This document shows, piece by piece, positions 7,888 through 15,565 of a stretch of DNA of 64,000 nucleotides. The DNA lies in assembly GCA_000350305.1 (NCBI GenBank), contig CP002916.1:434001-498000 (forward strand), in the 5' to 3' direction. Made by a program: the position numbers and the translations under genes. Within the stretch, counting starts at the first letter, position 1; every line of letters starts with the position of its first letter. The notes under the pieces were generated by a model. The model was not told the DNA's origin, ran no database searches, and saw nothing but the letters and a program-made list of their open reading frames with translations. The stretch is from Thermoplasmatales archaeon BRNA1. GTDB taxonomy: Archaea; Thermoplasmatota; Thermoplasmata; Methanomassiliicoccales; Methanomethylophilaceae.

Positions 7888-8199
7888 ATGATGCCCAGAA
7901 AGAAGCTGGAATACTACGGCGCCAAGTACGGAATCGAGAAGCCCACCGAGCTCAGGCTCACCCAGGAGGACTGCGTCCGCATCTGCGAGGCCGTACAGGT
8001 CAAACTGTACAACGCCAAGGACGTCGGGGGAAGCATCTCGACCCTCATCGACTGCGTCATGGACAACCCGGACTACGCGAAGAGGGTATCCGAGGAGATG
8101 AGGTCGGCACACCCCGACAAGGAGCTCCCGGAGGACTTCATCGCCATCCGCATCGCGGACCGTGCGGCGGAGGACGTCCTCAGAGCATACGCCAACTGA
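7888..8199 (+). CDS. Conserved small hypothetical protein (103 aa)
   Basis: I do not recognise this protein. It is 103 residues, soluble and mainly helical in character, with the stretches PTELRLTQEDCVRICEAVQ and a C-terminal IAIRIADRAAEDVLRAYAN. The real coding signals are a TATA element (TTTTATACC, about 7856-7864) 28 nt upstream of ATG 7888 and a strong terminator after the TGA. It is transcribed alone, upstream of pylB but separated from it by that terminator. Confidence 0.7.
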   Translation: MMPRKKLEYYGAKYGIEKPTELRLTQEDCVRICEAVQVKLYNAKDVGGSISTLIDCVMDNPDYAKRVSEEMRSAHPDKELPEDFIAIRIADRAAEDVLRAYAN

Positions 8200-8213
8200 G
8201 ACAAACACCATCT

Positions 8214-8238
8214 CGGGGACCCTCAGTCCCCGATTTTT
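8214..8238 (+). terminator. Hairpin terminator between the small protein gene and pylB
   Basis: CGGGGAC-CCTCA-GTCCCCG followed by ATTTTTAC. Confidence 0.75.
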
Positions 8239-8296
8239 ACACTTTTCCAATCCAATGGTTTATTTACGTTCTTAGGGATACGAATCCCGCACCGGA

Positions 8297-9373
8297 GTGA
8301 CAGCAGTGGACAGCGTGAGCGACATCCTCGGATTCATCCGCGCCGGAGGAACGGCGGACAGGTCCCAGATAGAGACCCTTCTGAACGCCGAGGGGAAGGA
8401 CAAGGAGCTCCTCTACGAGAACGCCCGCGAGGTCAGGGACAGGCAGTTCGGGGACAGGGTCTTCGCATACGGCTTCGTCTACTTCTCCACCTACTGCCAC
8501 AACAACTGCACTTTCTGCTACTATCGCCGCACCAACCAGATCGACCGCTACAGGAAGACCCCCGACGAGATCGTGGACCTGGCGATGGACCTGAAGGAGG
8601 AGGGCATCGACCTCGTCGACCTCACCATGGGCGAGGACGACCACATGTACGCCGACAACTACAGCGAGCTCATCGACATCGTGTCGAGGGTGAGCAGTCT
8701 CGGCATCAACGTCATGGTGTCCCCCGGAGCCGTGAAACAGGAGGCTTTCCCCAAGCTGAAGGAGGCCGGGGCGGACTTCTTCGCGGTCTACCAGGAGACG
8801 CACAACCGCGAGCTCTACGACAGGCTGAGGCTGCAGCAGGACTTCGACTTCAGGTACAACCAGAGAGAGTGGGCCCACGATGCGGGGATGCTCGCCGAGG
8901 ACGGTCTGCTCGTGGGTGTGGGGGAGACCATCTCAGACATTGCCGACTCCATCATCAAGATGGGGAAGCAGGGATGCGAGCAGGTCCGCGCCATGACCTT
9001 CGTGCCCCAGGCGGGAACCCCGCTGCAGGACCTGACCCCGGTCGGCTCCGACAGGGAGCTCAAGGCCATCGCCGTCATGAGGATGCTGTACCCCGAGAGG
9101 TTCATCCCCGCCACCCTCGACGTGGAGGGAATCAGCGGGATGAAGGACCGCCTCGATGCAGGTGCCAGCACCATCACCTCCATCGTCGTGCCCCGCAGGC
9201 ACCTCGCGGGAGTGGCCCAGCCCGAGAAGGACATCGAGTCCGGAGGACGCTCGGTGCAGCACGTCTTCGACCTCATCGACCAGATGGGAAAGAAGATCGC
9301 CACCCAGAACGAGTTCTCCCATATCATCGCCGATCTCGAGGCAAAGCTCGCCAGGAGCAGGCATCTCACCTGA
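8297..9373 (+). CDS. pylB: Methylornithine synthase PylB (radical SAM)
   Basis: PylB converts L-lysine to (3R)-3-methyl-D-ornithine, the first step of pyrrolysine synthesis, by a radical SAM lysine mutase reaction. The protein is 358 residues, the family length. The [4Fe-4S] motif C-x3-C-x2-C is at Cys67, Cys71 and Cys74, within FSTYCHNNCTFCYYRR. Other PylB stretches are VDLTMGEDD, FFAVYQETHNRELYDRLR, a segment with MTFVPQAGTPL, and a C-terminal part with IPATLDVEGISGM and a barrel-closing ITSIVVP. GTG 8297 is the only reasonable start; a box-A TTTATTTA lies about 35 nt upstream. pylC, pylD, pylS and tRNA-Pyl are not adjacent or elsewhere in the window, which is unusual. A divergent paralogue with another substrate cannot be excluded, but the in-frame TAG codons nearby support a working pathway. 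Confidence 0.88.
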   Translation: MTAVDSVSDILGFIRAGGTADRSQIETLLNAEGKDKELLYENAREVRDRQFGDRVFAYGFVYFSTYCHNNCTFCYYRRTNQIDRYRKTPDEIVDLAMDLKEEGIDLVDLTMGEDDHMYADNYSELIDIVSRVSSLGINVMVSPGAVKQEAFPKLKEAGADFFAVYQETHNRELYDRLRLQQDFDFRYNQREWAHDAGMLAEDGLLVGVGETISDIADSIIKMGKQGCEQVRAMTFVPQAGTPLQDLTPVGSDRELKAIAVMRMLYPERFIPATLDVEGISGMKDRLDAGASTITSIVVPRRHLAGVAQPEKDIESGGRSVQHVFDLIDQMGKKIATQNEFSHIIADLEAKLARSRHLT

Positions 9374-9422
9374 ACCTGTTCACAATCCTGTTTTTATCGG
9401 TGAACGGCATCGAGGTCTTACC

Positions 9423-9761
9423 ATGGACATGGGAATGGTTTGGATATTCATCGGGGGCATATTCGAGACCCTTTGGGTGACATGTCTCACCAAGTCCTCC
9501 ATGACCACGGGCTGGACGCGCAGGATATGGTTCGTCCTGTTCTTCATCTGCAGCGTCGGCAGCATCTTCTTCCTCGGACTGGGGATGGACGGCATGAACA
9601 TCGGCGTCGCGTACGCCATCTGGACCGCCGTAGGGGCCACGATAACACTAGTCGTGAGCAGGGTGCTGTTCAAGGAGCAGCTCAACAAGGGCAAGATCCT
9701 CGCGGTCTTCCTGATCCTGACGGGCATAATCGGTCTGGAACTGGCAGGAGGTCTCGCATGA
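9423..9761 (+). CDS. Small multidrug resistance (SMR) family transporter, subunit A
   Basis: A 112-residue membrane protein with four predicted helices. The conserved membrane Glu is in GGIFETLWV at the start of helix 1, and the helix 3 signature is GVAYAIWTAVGA. SMR proteins export cationic compounds or guanidinium in exchange for protons. ATG 9423 begins at the expected distance before helix 1; a longer open frame upstream is the shadow of pylB. It overlaps the following SMR gene by 4 nt (ATGA), so the two probably form a heterodimer. Confidence 0.85.
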   Translation: MDMGMVWIFIGGIFETLWVTCLTKSSMTTGWTRRIWFVLFFICSVGSIFFLGLGMDGMNIGVAYAIWTAVGATITLVVSRVLFKEQLNKGKILAVFLILTGIIGLELAGGLA

Positions 9762-10102
9762 GCCCTTGGATCTGGATCGCCCTCGGGGGAATATTCGAGG
9801 CCACCTGGGCGGTCACCCTCAGCATGTCGGGGCACTTCACCGTCCCGCTCTGGACCGCCACCACCATCACGGTCAACTTCGTCAGCATCTGGTTCCTGAA
9901 CAAGGGGCTGAAGCAGGGCACCAAGCCCGGCAGCAGTTATGCCGTGTGGACGGGGTGCGGAACGATATTCTCCACGATAGCGGGCATACTGATCTTCGAC
10001 GAGACCATGTCCCTCACGGAGGTCCTCTTCCTCGGGATCCTGCTCACGGGCGTCCTGATGATGCAGTTCGTGGACGACTCTTCCAAAAAGAGCCAGGAGT
10101 GA
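9758..10102 (+). CDS. SMR family transporter, subunit B
   Basis: A 114-residue SMR protein with four predicted helices. The essential Glu is in GGIFEATWAVTLS, and SSYAVWTGCG is the helix 3 motif. The EATWAVTL pattern is closer to the SugE/Gdx guanidinium exporters than to EmrE, but the substrate cannot be assigned. It overlaps the upstream SMR gene by ATGA. It ends in TGA five bases from the convergent methyltransferase gene. Confidence 0.85.
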   Translation: MSPWIWIALGGIFEATWAVTLSMSGHFTVPLWTATTITVNFVSIWFLNKGLKQGTKPGSSYAVWTGCGTIFSTIAGILIFDETMSLTEVLFLGILLTGVLMMQFVDDSSKKSQE

Positions 10103-10106
10103 GGAA

Positions 10107-11153
10107 TCAGTTCTTCTTCCAGAAGTTCCTTCCCGCATCTCCCATGGCGATGACGTTGGCATCGGGGGACGAGATCGGGGTCTCGCATCCGGGGGCGAGG
10201 ATGAGCCCGGAGTCCATTCCGCACTCGCGGATGACCCTGTACGACTGCTCGGTGACCTGCTCGGGGGTCCCCATCATGAGGTACTTCACGGGGTCGATGT
10301 TTCCCATGAGGGCGATCTTCCCGTCGGCCTGCGCCTTGGCGACCGCGGGATCCACCGCGTGGTCGAAGCTGAGGCAGTCCGCGCCGGTCTCGGCGACCAT
10401 GGGGATGACATCCTTGGTGTTTCCGCAGATGTGGAGGAACGCGGGGTTGGCGAACTCCTTCTTGTACATGGAGACGGCGGTCTTGACGCCGTCCGCGGCG
10501 AAGTGGAACATGTCGGGCGCTATGATGTCCTCGGAGGCGGTGGGGTCGGCCATCCACATGAGGGTCTGACCTGCCCTTCCCATGGCGACCTGCTGCTCCC
10601 CGACGAATCTGGCACTTTTATCGATGAGCTTGGGTGCGAGGTCTCCCTCCATCAGGAGGTCCATGATGAGGTTCTCCACCCCGAGGAGGTATCCCGCGGT
10701 GGTGATTGGTCCCCAGGCGAGTCCGCAGATGTGGAGGTCCTCGGGGATGATCCTGGCGGTCTCCCTCAGGGCCTGCATTATGCAGAGGTCGAAGTTGGGG
10801 CATTCCTTGGCGGCGTTGGGGTCGAAGAAGGCGAGGTCGTCGATCTCCTCGGCATCGTGCACGAGGACGGACCTGACCCTACCGTAGTCGTCGTCGGCGA
10901 AACTCACGTCCATGCCGAGGTCCGCGAACACCATCTGGGAGTCCAGGATGGGCTTCACGAAGTCGGACTTGGTCTTCATGGCATAGTCCACGGACACCCT
11001 GGCGGACATCTCCGGGTTGAAGCGGGTGTCCTTCACGAGGTACCCGGCGCTCCTGCTGGCGGTGACCAGGGCGAAGTTGTTGACCGGGGTCCTGTCCTGT
11101 TTCTCGAACTTAAGCGCTGCCTCTACTGCCGAGCGGTGTCCTGCGTCTTCCAT
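10107..11153 (-). CDS. MtbA/MtaA-like methylcobamide methyltransferase (uroporphyrinogen decarboxylase family)
   Basis: A 348-residue protein of the UroD/MtaA/CmuA family. Methanogen members such as MtaA and MtbA move methyl groups from corrinoid proteins to coenzyme M using a Zn-bound thiol. The zinc ligand pattern is visible: HIC in AFLHICGNTKDV and a Cys about 75 residues later in ILAPGCETPIS. Other family features are ALMGNIDPV and the N-terminal EAALKFEKQDRTPVNNF. No corrinoid protein or substrate methyltransferase gene is next to it. It lies 9 nt after an isocitrate-dehydrogenase-like gene on the same strand, so the pair is probably one operon, and its methyl donor is open. Confidence 0.78.
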   Translation of the reverse strand: MEDAGHRSAVEAALKFEKQDRTPVNNFALVTASRSAGYLVKDTRFNPEMSARVSVDYAMKTKSDFVKPILDSQMVFADLGMDVSFADDDYGRVRSVLVHDAEEIDDLAFFDPNAAKECPNFDLCIMQALRETARIIPEDLHICGLAWGPITTAGYLLGVENLIMDLLMEGDLAPKLIDKSARFVGEQQVAMGRAGQTLMWMADPTASEDIIAPDMFHFAADGVKTAVSMYKKEFANPAFLHICGNTKDVIPMVAETGADCLSFDHAVDPAVAKAQADGKIALMGNIDPVKYLMMGTPEQVTEQSYRVIRECGMDSGLILAPGCETPISSPDANVIAMGDAGRNFWKKN

Positions 11154-11162
11154 GATATCCCT

Positions 11163-12165
11163 TCAGTGTGAGTTGATGAATTCTATGACCCCGTCCGTGA
11201 AGTCCTTGGGAGTCTTCTTGCCGCCCACGTCGGGCGTGATCTTTCCGAGGCGGTACATCTCGCGGACCGCCCTTACTATCCGCCATTACTATGTTGTCGT
11301 GTGCCTGCTCGAACCCGAGGTTCAGGAGCAGGAGGGCCGATGCGAGGATCGCGGACGTGGGGTTCTCGATCCTGTTGTCAGTGCGCATCGGGCAGGTGTC
11401 GGGCATGTACATCGCCATGTCCTCGCCGATGAATGCCCTCGCCATGAGGCCGCGCCCGCCGTTCATTCCCGATGCTTCTCCCCTGAGGAAGGGTCCGGAG
11501 AACGGTCCGGCGATCAGTATCTCCACCTCGCCGGGATGCTCCGCGAGCAGGCAGGTCGCATCGGTGCTCTGCATCATGCTCGTCTGGAACTCCGTGGCCG
11601 CGAACACCTTCTGGAAGATGTTGCGGTACATCTCGATGGTCGTCGGGAGGAGCTCGCTGTCGGTGACGAGGGCGACCTTGCTCTTCTTCTTGGCCTCGCA
11701 GAGGGTCACCGATTTCTCGAAGAACTTCTCGGTGTCGTCCGAACTGGTGAAGTAGTCGGCGTCCACCCCTTCCAGGGACTCCATTTCGGATACCATCTGG
11801 TTCACGCGGGTGTTGGGGCCGATGATTGCGATGTCCATGTTCCTGTTGCCCACGCTCTTGCTGAGGGGGTAGAACTCGCTCATCTCGGCGTACATGTTGG
11901 TGTGCCTGAGGATGGAAAGGACGGGGTCCCTGACGTTCATCCCCGAGACGTCCACATGGCCGCACAGTATGGAATCGCAGTCCGCGATCATGTCCTCGGT
12001 CTCCACCGGGAGCACGTCCGCGGTATGCTCGTACGCGGAACGTCCGATCTCCCCGTGGATGAGGTCCACCATGGGCGCGGCGGCGTTGATGACGCGCTCG
12101 GCAGCCTGTATGACTGCCGGCCCGCAGCCGTCTCCGGGAAGGATGAGGACTTTCTTGTACGACAT
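11163..12165 (-). CDS. Divergent isocitrate/isopropylmalate dehydrogenase-like protein, frameshifted near its 3' end
   Basis: The first 295 residues form one frame with the family N-terminus (MSYKKVLILPGDGCGPAVI) and C-terminal helices (ENPTSAILASALLLLNLGF). At about 11280 (CTATCCGCC on the plus strand) the frame breaks. Removing one base there restores a sensible end: AIVRAVREMYRLGKITPDVGG and KKTPKDFTDGVIEFINSH, then TGA at 11163-11165. This is a real single-base frameshift or a sequencing error. The active site also looks altered: I cannot find the usual catalytic Lys or the GDxxSD motif, whose place is taken by GPFSGPFLRGEASG. The start is set by a TATA element (ACTATAAAG) about 28 nt upstream. 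It lies directly upstream of the MtbA-like gene in a probable operon. Confidence 0.7.
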
Positions 12166-12218
12166 CGAAGCTCACCATCGGGGTTCTTCTTTATAGTGAT
12201 ACGCACGCGGCGACAGGG

Positions 12219-12238
12219 GCCGGCCCGGCGGGGCCGGC
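12219..12238. terminator. GC-rich hairpin downstream of deoxyhypusine synthase
   Basis: GCCGGCCC-GGCG-GGGCCGGC, an 8-bp perfect stem just past the stop of the minus-strand gene at 12250. There is no clear T-run. Confidence 0.4.
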
Positions 12239-12249
12239 ATTGAATGGTT

Positions 12250-13260
12250 TCAGAACAGCCTGTTGACTACGCCGGCCCAGATGAGGGGGAGGGTGATGGT
12301 AGCATCTCCCTCGACGGTCATCTTCTTGGCGTTCTTCTTGACCTTACCCCAGGAGACGGCCTCCCTGATCCTGGCTCCGGACAGGGAACCGTCGTACTCC
12401 TCGGCGGTGGTCAGGTAGATGCAGTAGTCCAGTCCTCCGCGGAACTGGTTCCACCAGATGACGTGGTGCTTGGAGATTCCTCCTCCGATGATGATGGCGC
12501 CGGTGTGCTCGGCCTCGTTGGTGATCATCTCGTTGAGCATCTGCTCGTCGCCGAAGAGGTCGATCCTGAGGTTCCTGTGGAACTGGTAGTACTGCCATAG
12601 CTGGCATCCGAAGGATCCGTCGGTGATCCCGGGGACGACGACCTTCACGCCGTTCACATGCGCCCAGTAGAGCAGGCTGTCCTCGTGTCCGGGGACGTTG
12701 GCGATCTGCTCTCCGACCTTGTCGATGATCTCGGAGGTGCTGAGGGAGATGACCTTGTCGTACTTGCGGGCCTCCTCGCAGGCGAAGATCTCGTCGAACA
12801 TGGGGAGGAGGTTGTCCTCCAGGACGGCCCCGTAGCAGGAGTCGGGGACGAGGACGTTCCCGAGACGGGAGACCTCGTTTGCCCTGAGCATGGCGTCGTC
12901 CATCATGAAGTCGCCCTTGTAGTAGGCGGCGTAGAGACGGGAAAGGTCGTGGTCCAGGCATCCGCAGGTGGTGATGATGACGTCGACCATCTTGTTCTTC
13001 ACCATGTCGACGAGGACTCCGCGGGTTCCGGTCGCCATGATGCATGCGGGGAAGGAGAGGATCCTGAGGCACTTCTTGTCCTTGGCCATCTTCTCGACGA
13101 TGTCGGTGGCGTCGGAGAGCTTCTGGGCGGTAAATCCTCCCGCCCTGCCCATGGCCTTGAGCATCTCGTCGACGGTCATCCCCTTCTTGACCTTGATGTC
13201 CTTGACGGGGATTTTCTCCAGTTCCTGCTGCATTTTGGTTTTCTCGGATTTAGAGACCAT
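12250..13260 (-). CDS. dys: Deoxyhypusine synthase
   Basis: Transfers the aminobutyl group of spermidine (or a related polyamine) to a lysine of translation factor aIF5A. The protein is 336 residues. It shows the NAD-binding and active-site stretches IITTCGCLDHDLSR, a segment with VPGITDGSFGCQLWQ, and IIIGGGISKHHVIWWNQFRGG, whose Lys is the catalytic residue. The ATG at 13260 is preferred to the in-frame ATG at 13416, because the upstream 52 codons do not look like the family and an ATATATATC box lies at 13293-13301, giving a short leader. No polyamine or aIF5A gene is adjacent. Confidence 0.93.
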   Translation of the reverse strand: MVSKSEKTKMQQELEKIPVKDIKVKKGMTVDEMLKAMGRAGGFTAQKLSDATDIVEKMAKDKKCLRILSFPACIMATGTRGVLVDMVKNKMVDVIITTCGCLDHDLSRLYAAYYKGDFMMDDAMLRANEVSRLGNVLVPDSCYGAVLEDNLLPMFDEIFACEEARKYDKVISLSTSEIIDKVGEQIANVPGHEDSLLYWAHVNGVKVVVPGITDGSFGCQLWQYYQFHRNLRIDLFGDEQMLNEMITNEAEHTGAIIIGGGISKHHVIWWNQFRGGLDYCIYLTTAEEYDGSLSGARIREAVSWGKVKKNAKKMTVEGDATITLPLIWAGVVNRLF

Positions 13261-13326
13261 TTCTTTCACTGGTTCGGCGACTATAACCCGCCGATATATA
13301 TGTTCGCATGCGGGCGCGCGATGGCC

Positions 13327-13424
13327 GTTTTTGCATCTGGCACTTTCAATGAAGATTACTGTCCCTCGGTATCCCAGCAGGTCCTCAGACCCGTCGTAAA
13401 GACATGTGCCAGGCAATCAAAAAC
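13327..13424. repeat. Imperfect inverted repeat in the dys-rpoE intergenic region
   Basis: GTTTTTGCATCTGGCAC (13327-13343) is mirrored by GTGCCAGGCAATCAAAAAC (13406-13424); the arms share GTTTTTG and TGGCAC with a variable middle. The rest of the 290-nt gap (13261-13550) holds no reading frame I would call, apart from promoters at both ends. It could be a structured RNA or the remnant of a small mobile element. Confidence 0.5.
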
Positions 13425-13550
13425 GATGCGTGCCGGAAACATACGTCCGGACGGGAGGATGCATCTTCCCTCTTTTCATTATACTTATTGCGCGCACCGA
13501 TACTATTAATATAAGGTCGCTCTAATCCGCCCATATCAAGAGGTACCGCT

Positions 13551-14123
13551 ATGTACATGACAACTGAAGTCCAGAGGATCGTGCGCATCCCTCCTTCCAG
13601 GCTCGGAGAGAACATCGACGAGGTCGTCGGACCCATCGCCTGCGAGACCTTCGAGGGAAAGCTCGGAGAGGATAAGTCCATAGCCGTGCTCGTCAGCGAC
13701 GTCAGGACCGACGGGGCTCCCGGACGCATCGTCCACGGGGACGGAGCGGTCTACCAGCCCGTCACCTTCAAGCAGCTCGTCTTCAAACCCAAGGAGAACG
13801 AGCTGATCGAGGGCACCGTCGTGGAGATCCTGTCCTTCGGTGCATTCGTGAGGTTCGGCCCCCTCGACGCTCTGCTGCACGTCAGCCAGATCATGAACGA
13901 CCGCGTGGATGCCGACCTCGCCAACCAGAGACTCATAGGGAAGGATACCGGAAGGTACCTTGCCGTCGGCGACCGCGTCAGGGCCAGGATCACCAGCATC
14001 GAGCTCAACGAGAAGAACCCCGACGACTCCAAGATCGGACTGACCATGAGGCAGGCCGGACTCGGGAAACTGGAGTGGATCGAGGAGGACGAGCGCAAGG
14101 CCAAGAAGGGCGGTGACGAGTGA
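13551..14123 (+). CDS. rpoE1: DNA-directed RNA polymerase subunit E' (Rpo7)
   Basis: Rpo7 forms the stalk of archaeal RNA polymerase with Rpo4. The 190-residue product has the N-terminal RNP-like domain (IVRIPPSRLGENI) and the S1 domain with EGTVVEILSFGAFVRFGPLDALLHVSQI. A TATA element (ATTAATATAAGG, about 13506-13517) and a GAGGT ribosome binding site precede ATG 13551. It starts the typical archaeal operon rpoE1-spt4-dephospho-CoA kinase-rps24e-rps27ae, all with overlaps or gaps of a few bases. Confidence 0.95.
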   Translation: MYMTTEVQRIVRIPPSRLGENIDEVVGPIACETFEGKLGEDKSIAVLVSDVRTDGAPGRIVHGDGAVYQPVTFKQLVFKPKENELIEGTVVEILSFGAFVRFGPLDALLHVSQIMNDRVDADLANQRLIGKDTGRYLAVGDRVRARITSIELNEKNPDDSKIGLTMRQAGLGKLEWIEEDERKAKKGGDE

Positions 14124-14320
14124 TGGCCGCCGCAAGGATCGTATACAAGGCCTGCAAGGACTGCCAGTTCATCACCGAGGACGACGTCTGCCCCCGCTGC
14201 GGCGGAGCGACATCCAAGGACTGGCAGGGAATGGTCGCCATCGCGGACTTCGAGAAGTCCGAGATCGCGAAGAAGATGGGCATCACCGCCAACGGGACGT
14301 ATGCCCTGAAGGTCCGCTGA
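14123..14320 (+). CDS. spt4: Transcription elongation factor Spt4 (RpoE'')
   Basis: A 65-residue zinc protein, partner of Spt5 in transcript elongation. The four zinc ligands are in YKACKDCQF and DVCPRCGG, and the C-terminal half has DWQGMVAIADFEKSEIAKKMG. The ATG at 14123 overlaps the rpoE1 stop (TGATG). A GTG one codon earlier is possible but less likely. Confidence 0.93.
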   Translation: MAAARIVYKACKDCQFITEDDVCPRCGGATSKDWQGMVAIADFEKSEIAKKMGITANGTYALKVR

Positions 14321-14322
14321 AG

Positions 14323-14829
14323 ATGTCCGCCGGCAGGAGACTCCAGCCCTCTCTGAGGGAGGAGTTCCAGAAACCTGTCGGCCGCGATATCGGGATCAGC
14401 GAACTCAGAACGATTGACGCTAAACTGATAATCGCCGTCGGCGACGTGGTCTCGCTGACGATGAGGGAGAACGGGATCGTTCCTCTCCTGTCCGTCTACG
14501 ACGGATACACGGAGAGGAGGGAGCTCACCGGATTCGCCGACCTCGTGAGGAACACGGGGCTGGAGGAGACGGTCGTGTCCAATCCCGCCGGGACGGTAAC
14601 GTCCCAGCTGGAGGACGCGGTGGAAAACGCTTTGGCCGGGAGGTCCGCAGGGATCATCCGTGTCGAAGGGGAGGAGGACCTGGCATTGCTGCCGTGCGTC
14701 CTCCACGCCCCGGAAGGCGCGGTGGTCGTCTACGGATGGCCCGGGAGAGGGATGAAGGCCGTCGCCACGGACGGGTCTTCACGCAAATGGGCCGAGGAAA
14801 TGCTCGGCCGCATGGAGGAGCTATCATGA
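14323..14829 (+). CDS. GTP-dependent dephospho-CoA kinase (DUF359)
   Basis: Phosphorylates dephospho-CoA with GTP in the last step of archaeal coenzyme A synthesis. The 168-residue product matches the DUF359 family with AVGDVVSLTMRENGIVPLLSVYDG near residues 38-60, the typical NPAGTVTSQLEDAV segment and a region with IIRVEGEEDLALLP. It sits at the family's usual place between spt4 and rps24e. It starts 2 nt after the spt4 TGA and overlaps the S24e start by ATGA. Confidence 0.88.
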   Translation: MSAGRRLQPSLREEFQKPVGRDIGISELRTIDAKLIIAVGDVVSLTMRENGIVPLLSVYDGYTERRELTGFADLVRNTGLEETVVSNPAGTVTSQLEDAVENALAGRSAGIIRVEGEEDLALLPCVLHAPEGAVVVYGWPGRGMKAVATDGSSRKWAEEMLGRMEELS

Positions 14830-15137
14830 AAATGGAGATCCAGGAACAGAAAGAGAACGTCCTTCAGGGAAGGACCGAAGTCCACTTCCTCGTGGACCAC
14901 GACAAGGAGAGCACCCCCGGCAGGCACGCCGTCGCCGAGGAGCTCGCGAAGAAGTTCAACACCAAGAGGGAACTCGTCATCATCGACTCTCTCGACTCCA
15001 TGTACGGAGTCGGAAAGACCCTCGGCTACGCGAAGATCTACAAGGACGTCGCCACCGCCAAGAAGTTCGAGAACGACTACCTCCTGAAGAGGAACGGATA
15101 CCAGGACAAGCCCGCAGAAGAGGCACCCTCGGAGTGA
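14826..15137 (+). CDS. rps24e: Ribosomal protein S24e
   Basis: Small-subunit protein shared by archaea and eukaryotes, 103 residues. Family features are the N-terminal QKENVLQGRTEVHF, HDKESTPGRHAVAEELAKKF and SMYGVGKTLGYAKIYKD. The start overlaps the upstream TGA (ATGA). Translation coupling is likely. Confidence 0.95.
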   Translation: MKMEIQEQKENVLQGRTEVHFLVDHDKESTPGRHAVAEELAKKFNTKRELVIIDSLDSMYGVGKTLGYAKIYKDVATAKKFENDYLLKRNGYQDKPAEEAPSE

Positions 15138-15142
15138 TTTGA

Positions 15143-15316
15143 ATGGCAAAAGGTGAGAAGAAGGCAGCCGTGCAGAAGAGGGAACTCTACGGAGAGGACG
15201 GGAAGCCCAAGGATGGACGCAAGTTCTGCCCCAAGTGCGGACCCGGAGTCTTCCTCGCTGTCCACTCGGACAGGCTTTCCTGCGGAAAGTGCGGATACAC
15301 CGAGAAGAAAGAGTGA
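15143..15316 (+). CDS. rps27ae: Ribosomal protein S27ae
   Basis: A 57-residue small-subunit protein with one zinc ribbon ([11 protein letters not shown] then [13 protein letters not shown]). It begins 5 nt after the S24e stop and ends the operon. It is too short to be noticed by length alone, but the order S24e-S27ae is standard in archaea. Confidence 0.94.
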   Translation: MAKGEKKAAVQKRELYGEDGKPKDGRKFCPKCGPGVFLAVHSDRLSCGKCGYTEKKE

Positions 15317-15432
15317 AATTACAATCAAGGAATCTCCAGGCTCCCTCCCTCTCAAGATCGGAGCCGGCCGGGGGTGGCTACCCCGGCCATTTTCCTCAAC
15401 ACTCTTCTTTTCATTTTCCTTCATTACTTCAG

Positions 15433-15506
15433 GGACCCATAGTATAGCTTGGATAGCACAGGGGCCTCCGGAGCCTCGGACTCGGGTTCGAATCCCGATG
15501 GGTCCG
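15433..15506 (+). tRNA. tRNA-Arg (anticodon CCG)
   Basis: Acceptor GGACCCA pairs with TGGGTCC, discriminator G at 15506, no encoded CCA. The anticodon stem is GGGGC/GCCTC with loop CTCCGGA, giving anticodon CCG (reads CGG). The T arm is CTCGG-GTTCGAA-TCCCGA-like with GGTTCGAATCC. No intron is seen. Confidence 0.92.
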
Positions 15507-15529
15507 CTTCATTCACTTGAAAACAGGCT

Positions 15530-15565
15530 TTGCACTGCAGCATACTCGAGTATGCGAGATTGCAA
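15530..15565. promoter_or_regulatory. Long nested palindrome downstream of tRNA-Arg
   Basis: A perfect 16-bp palindrome GCATACTCGAGTATGC (15540-15555) is framed symmetrically by TTGCA (15530) and TGCAA (ending 15565) with 5-nt spacers. The stretch 15507-15745 holds no gene I would call. The dyad could be an operator or a site for a recombinase. Confidence 0.5.

Noticed and set aside
13518-13530. CTCTAA as a possible tRNA-Pyl anticodon loop
   Set aside because: The flanks do not pair into an anticodon or acceptor stem; the site lies in the rpoE1 leader. No other tRNA-Pyl candidate was found.
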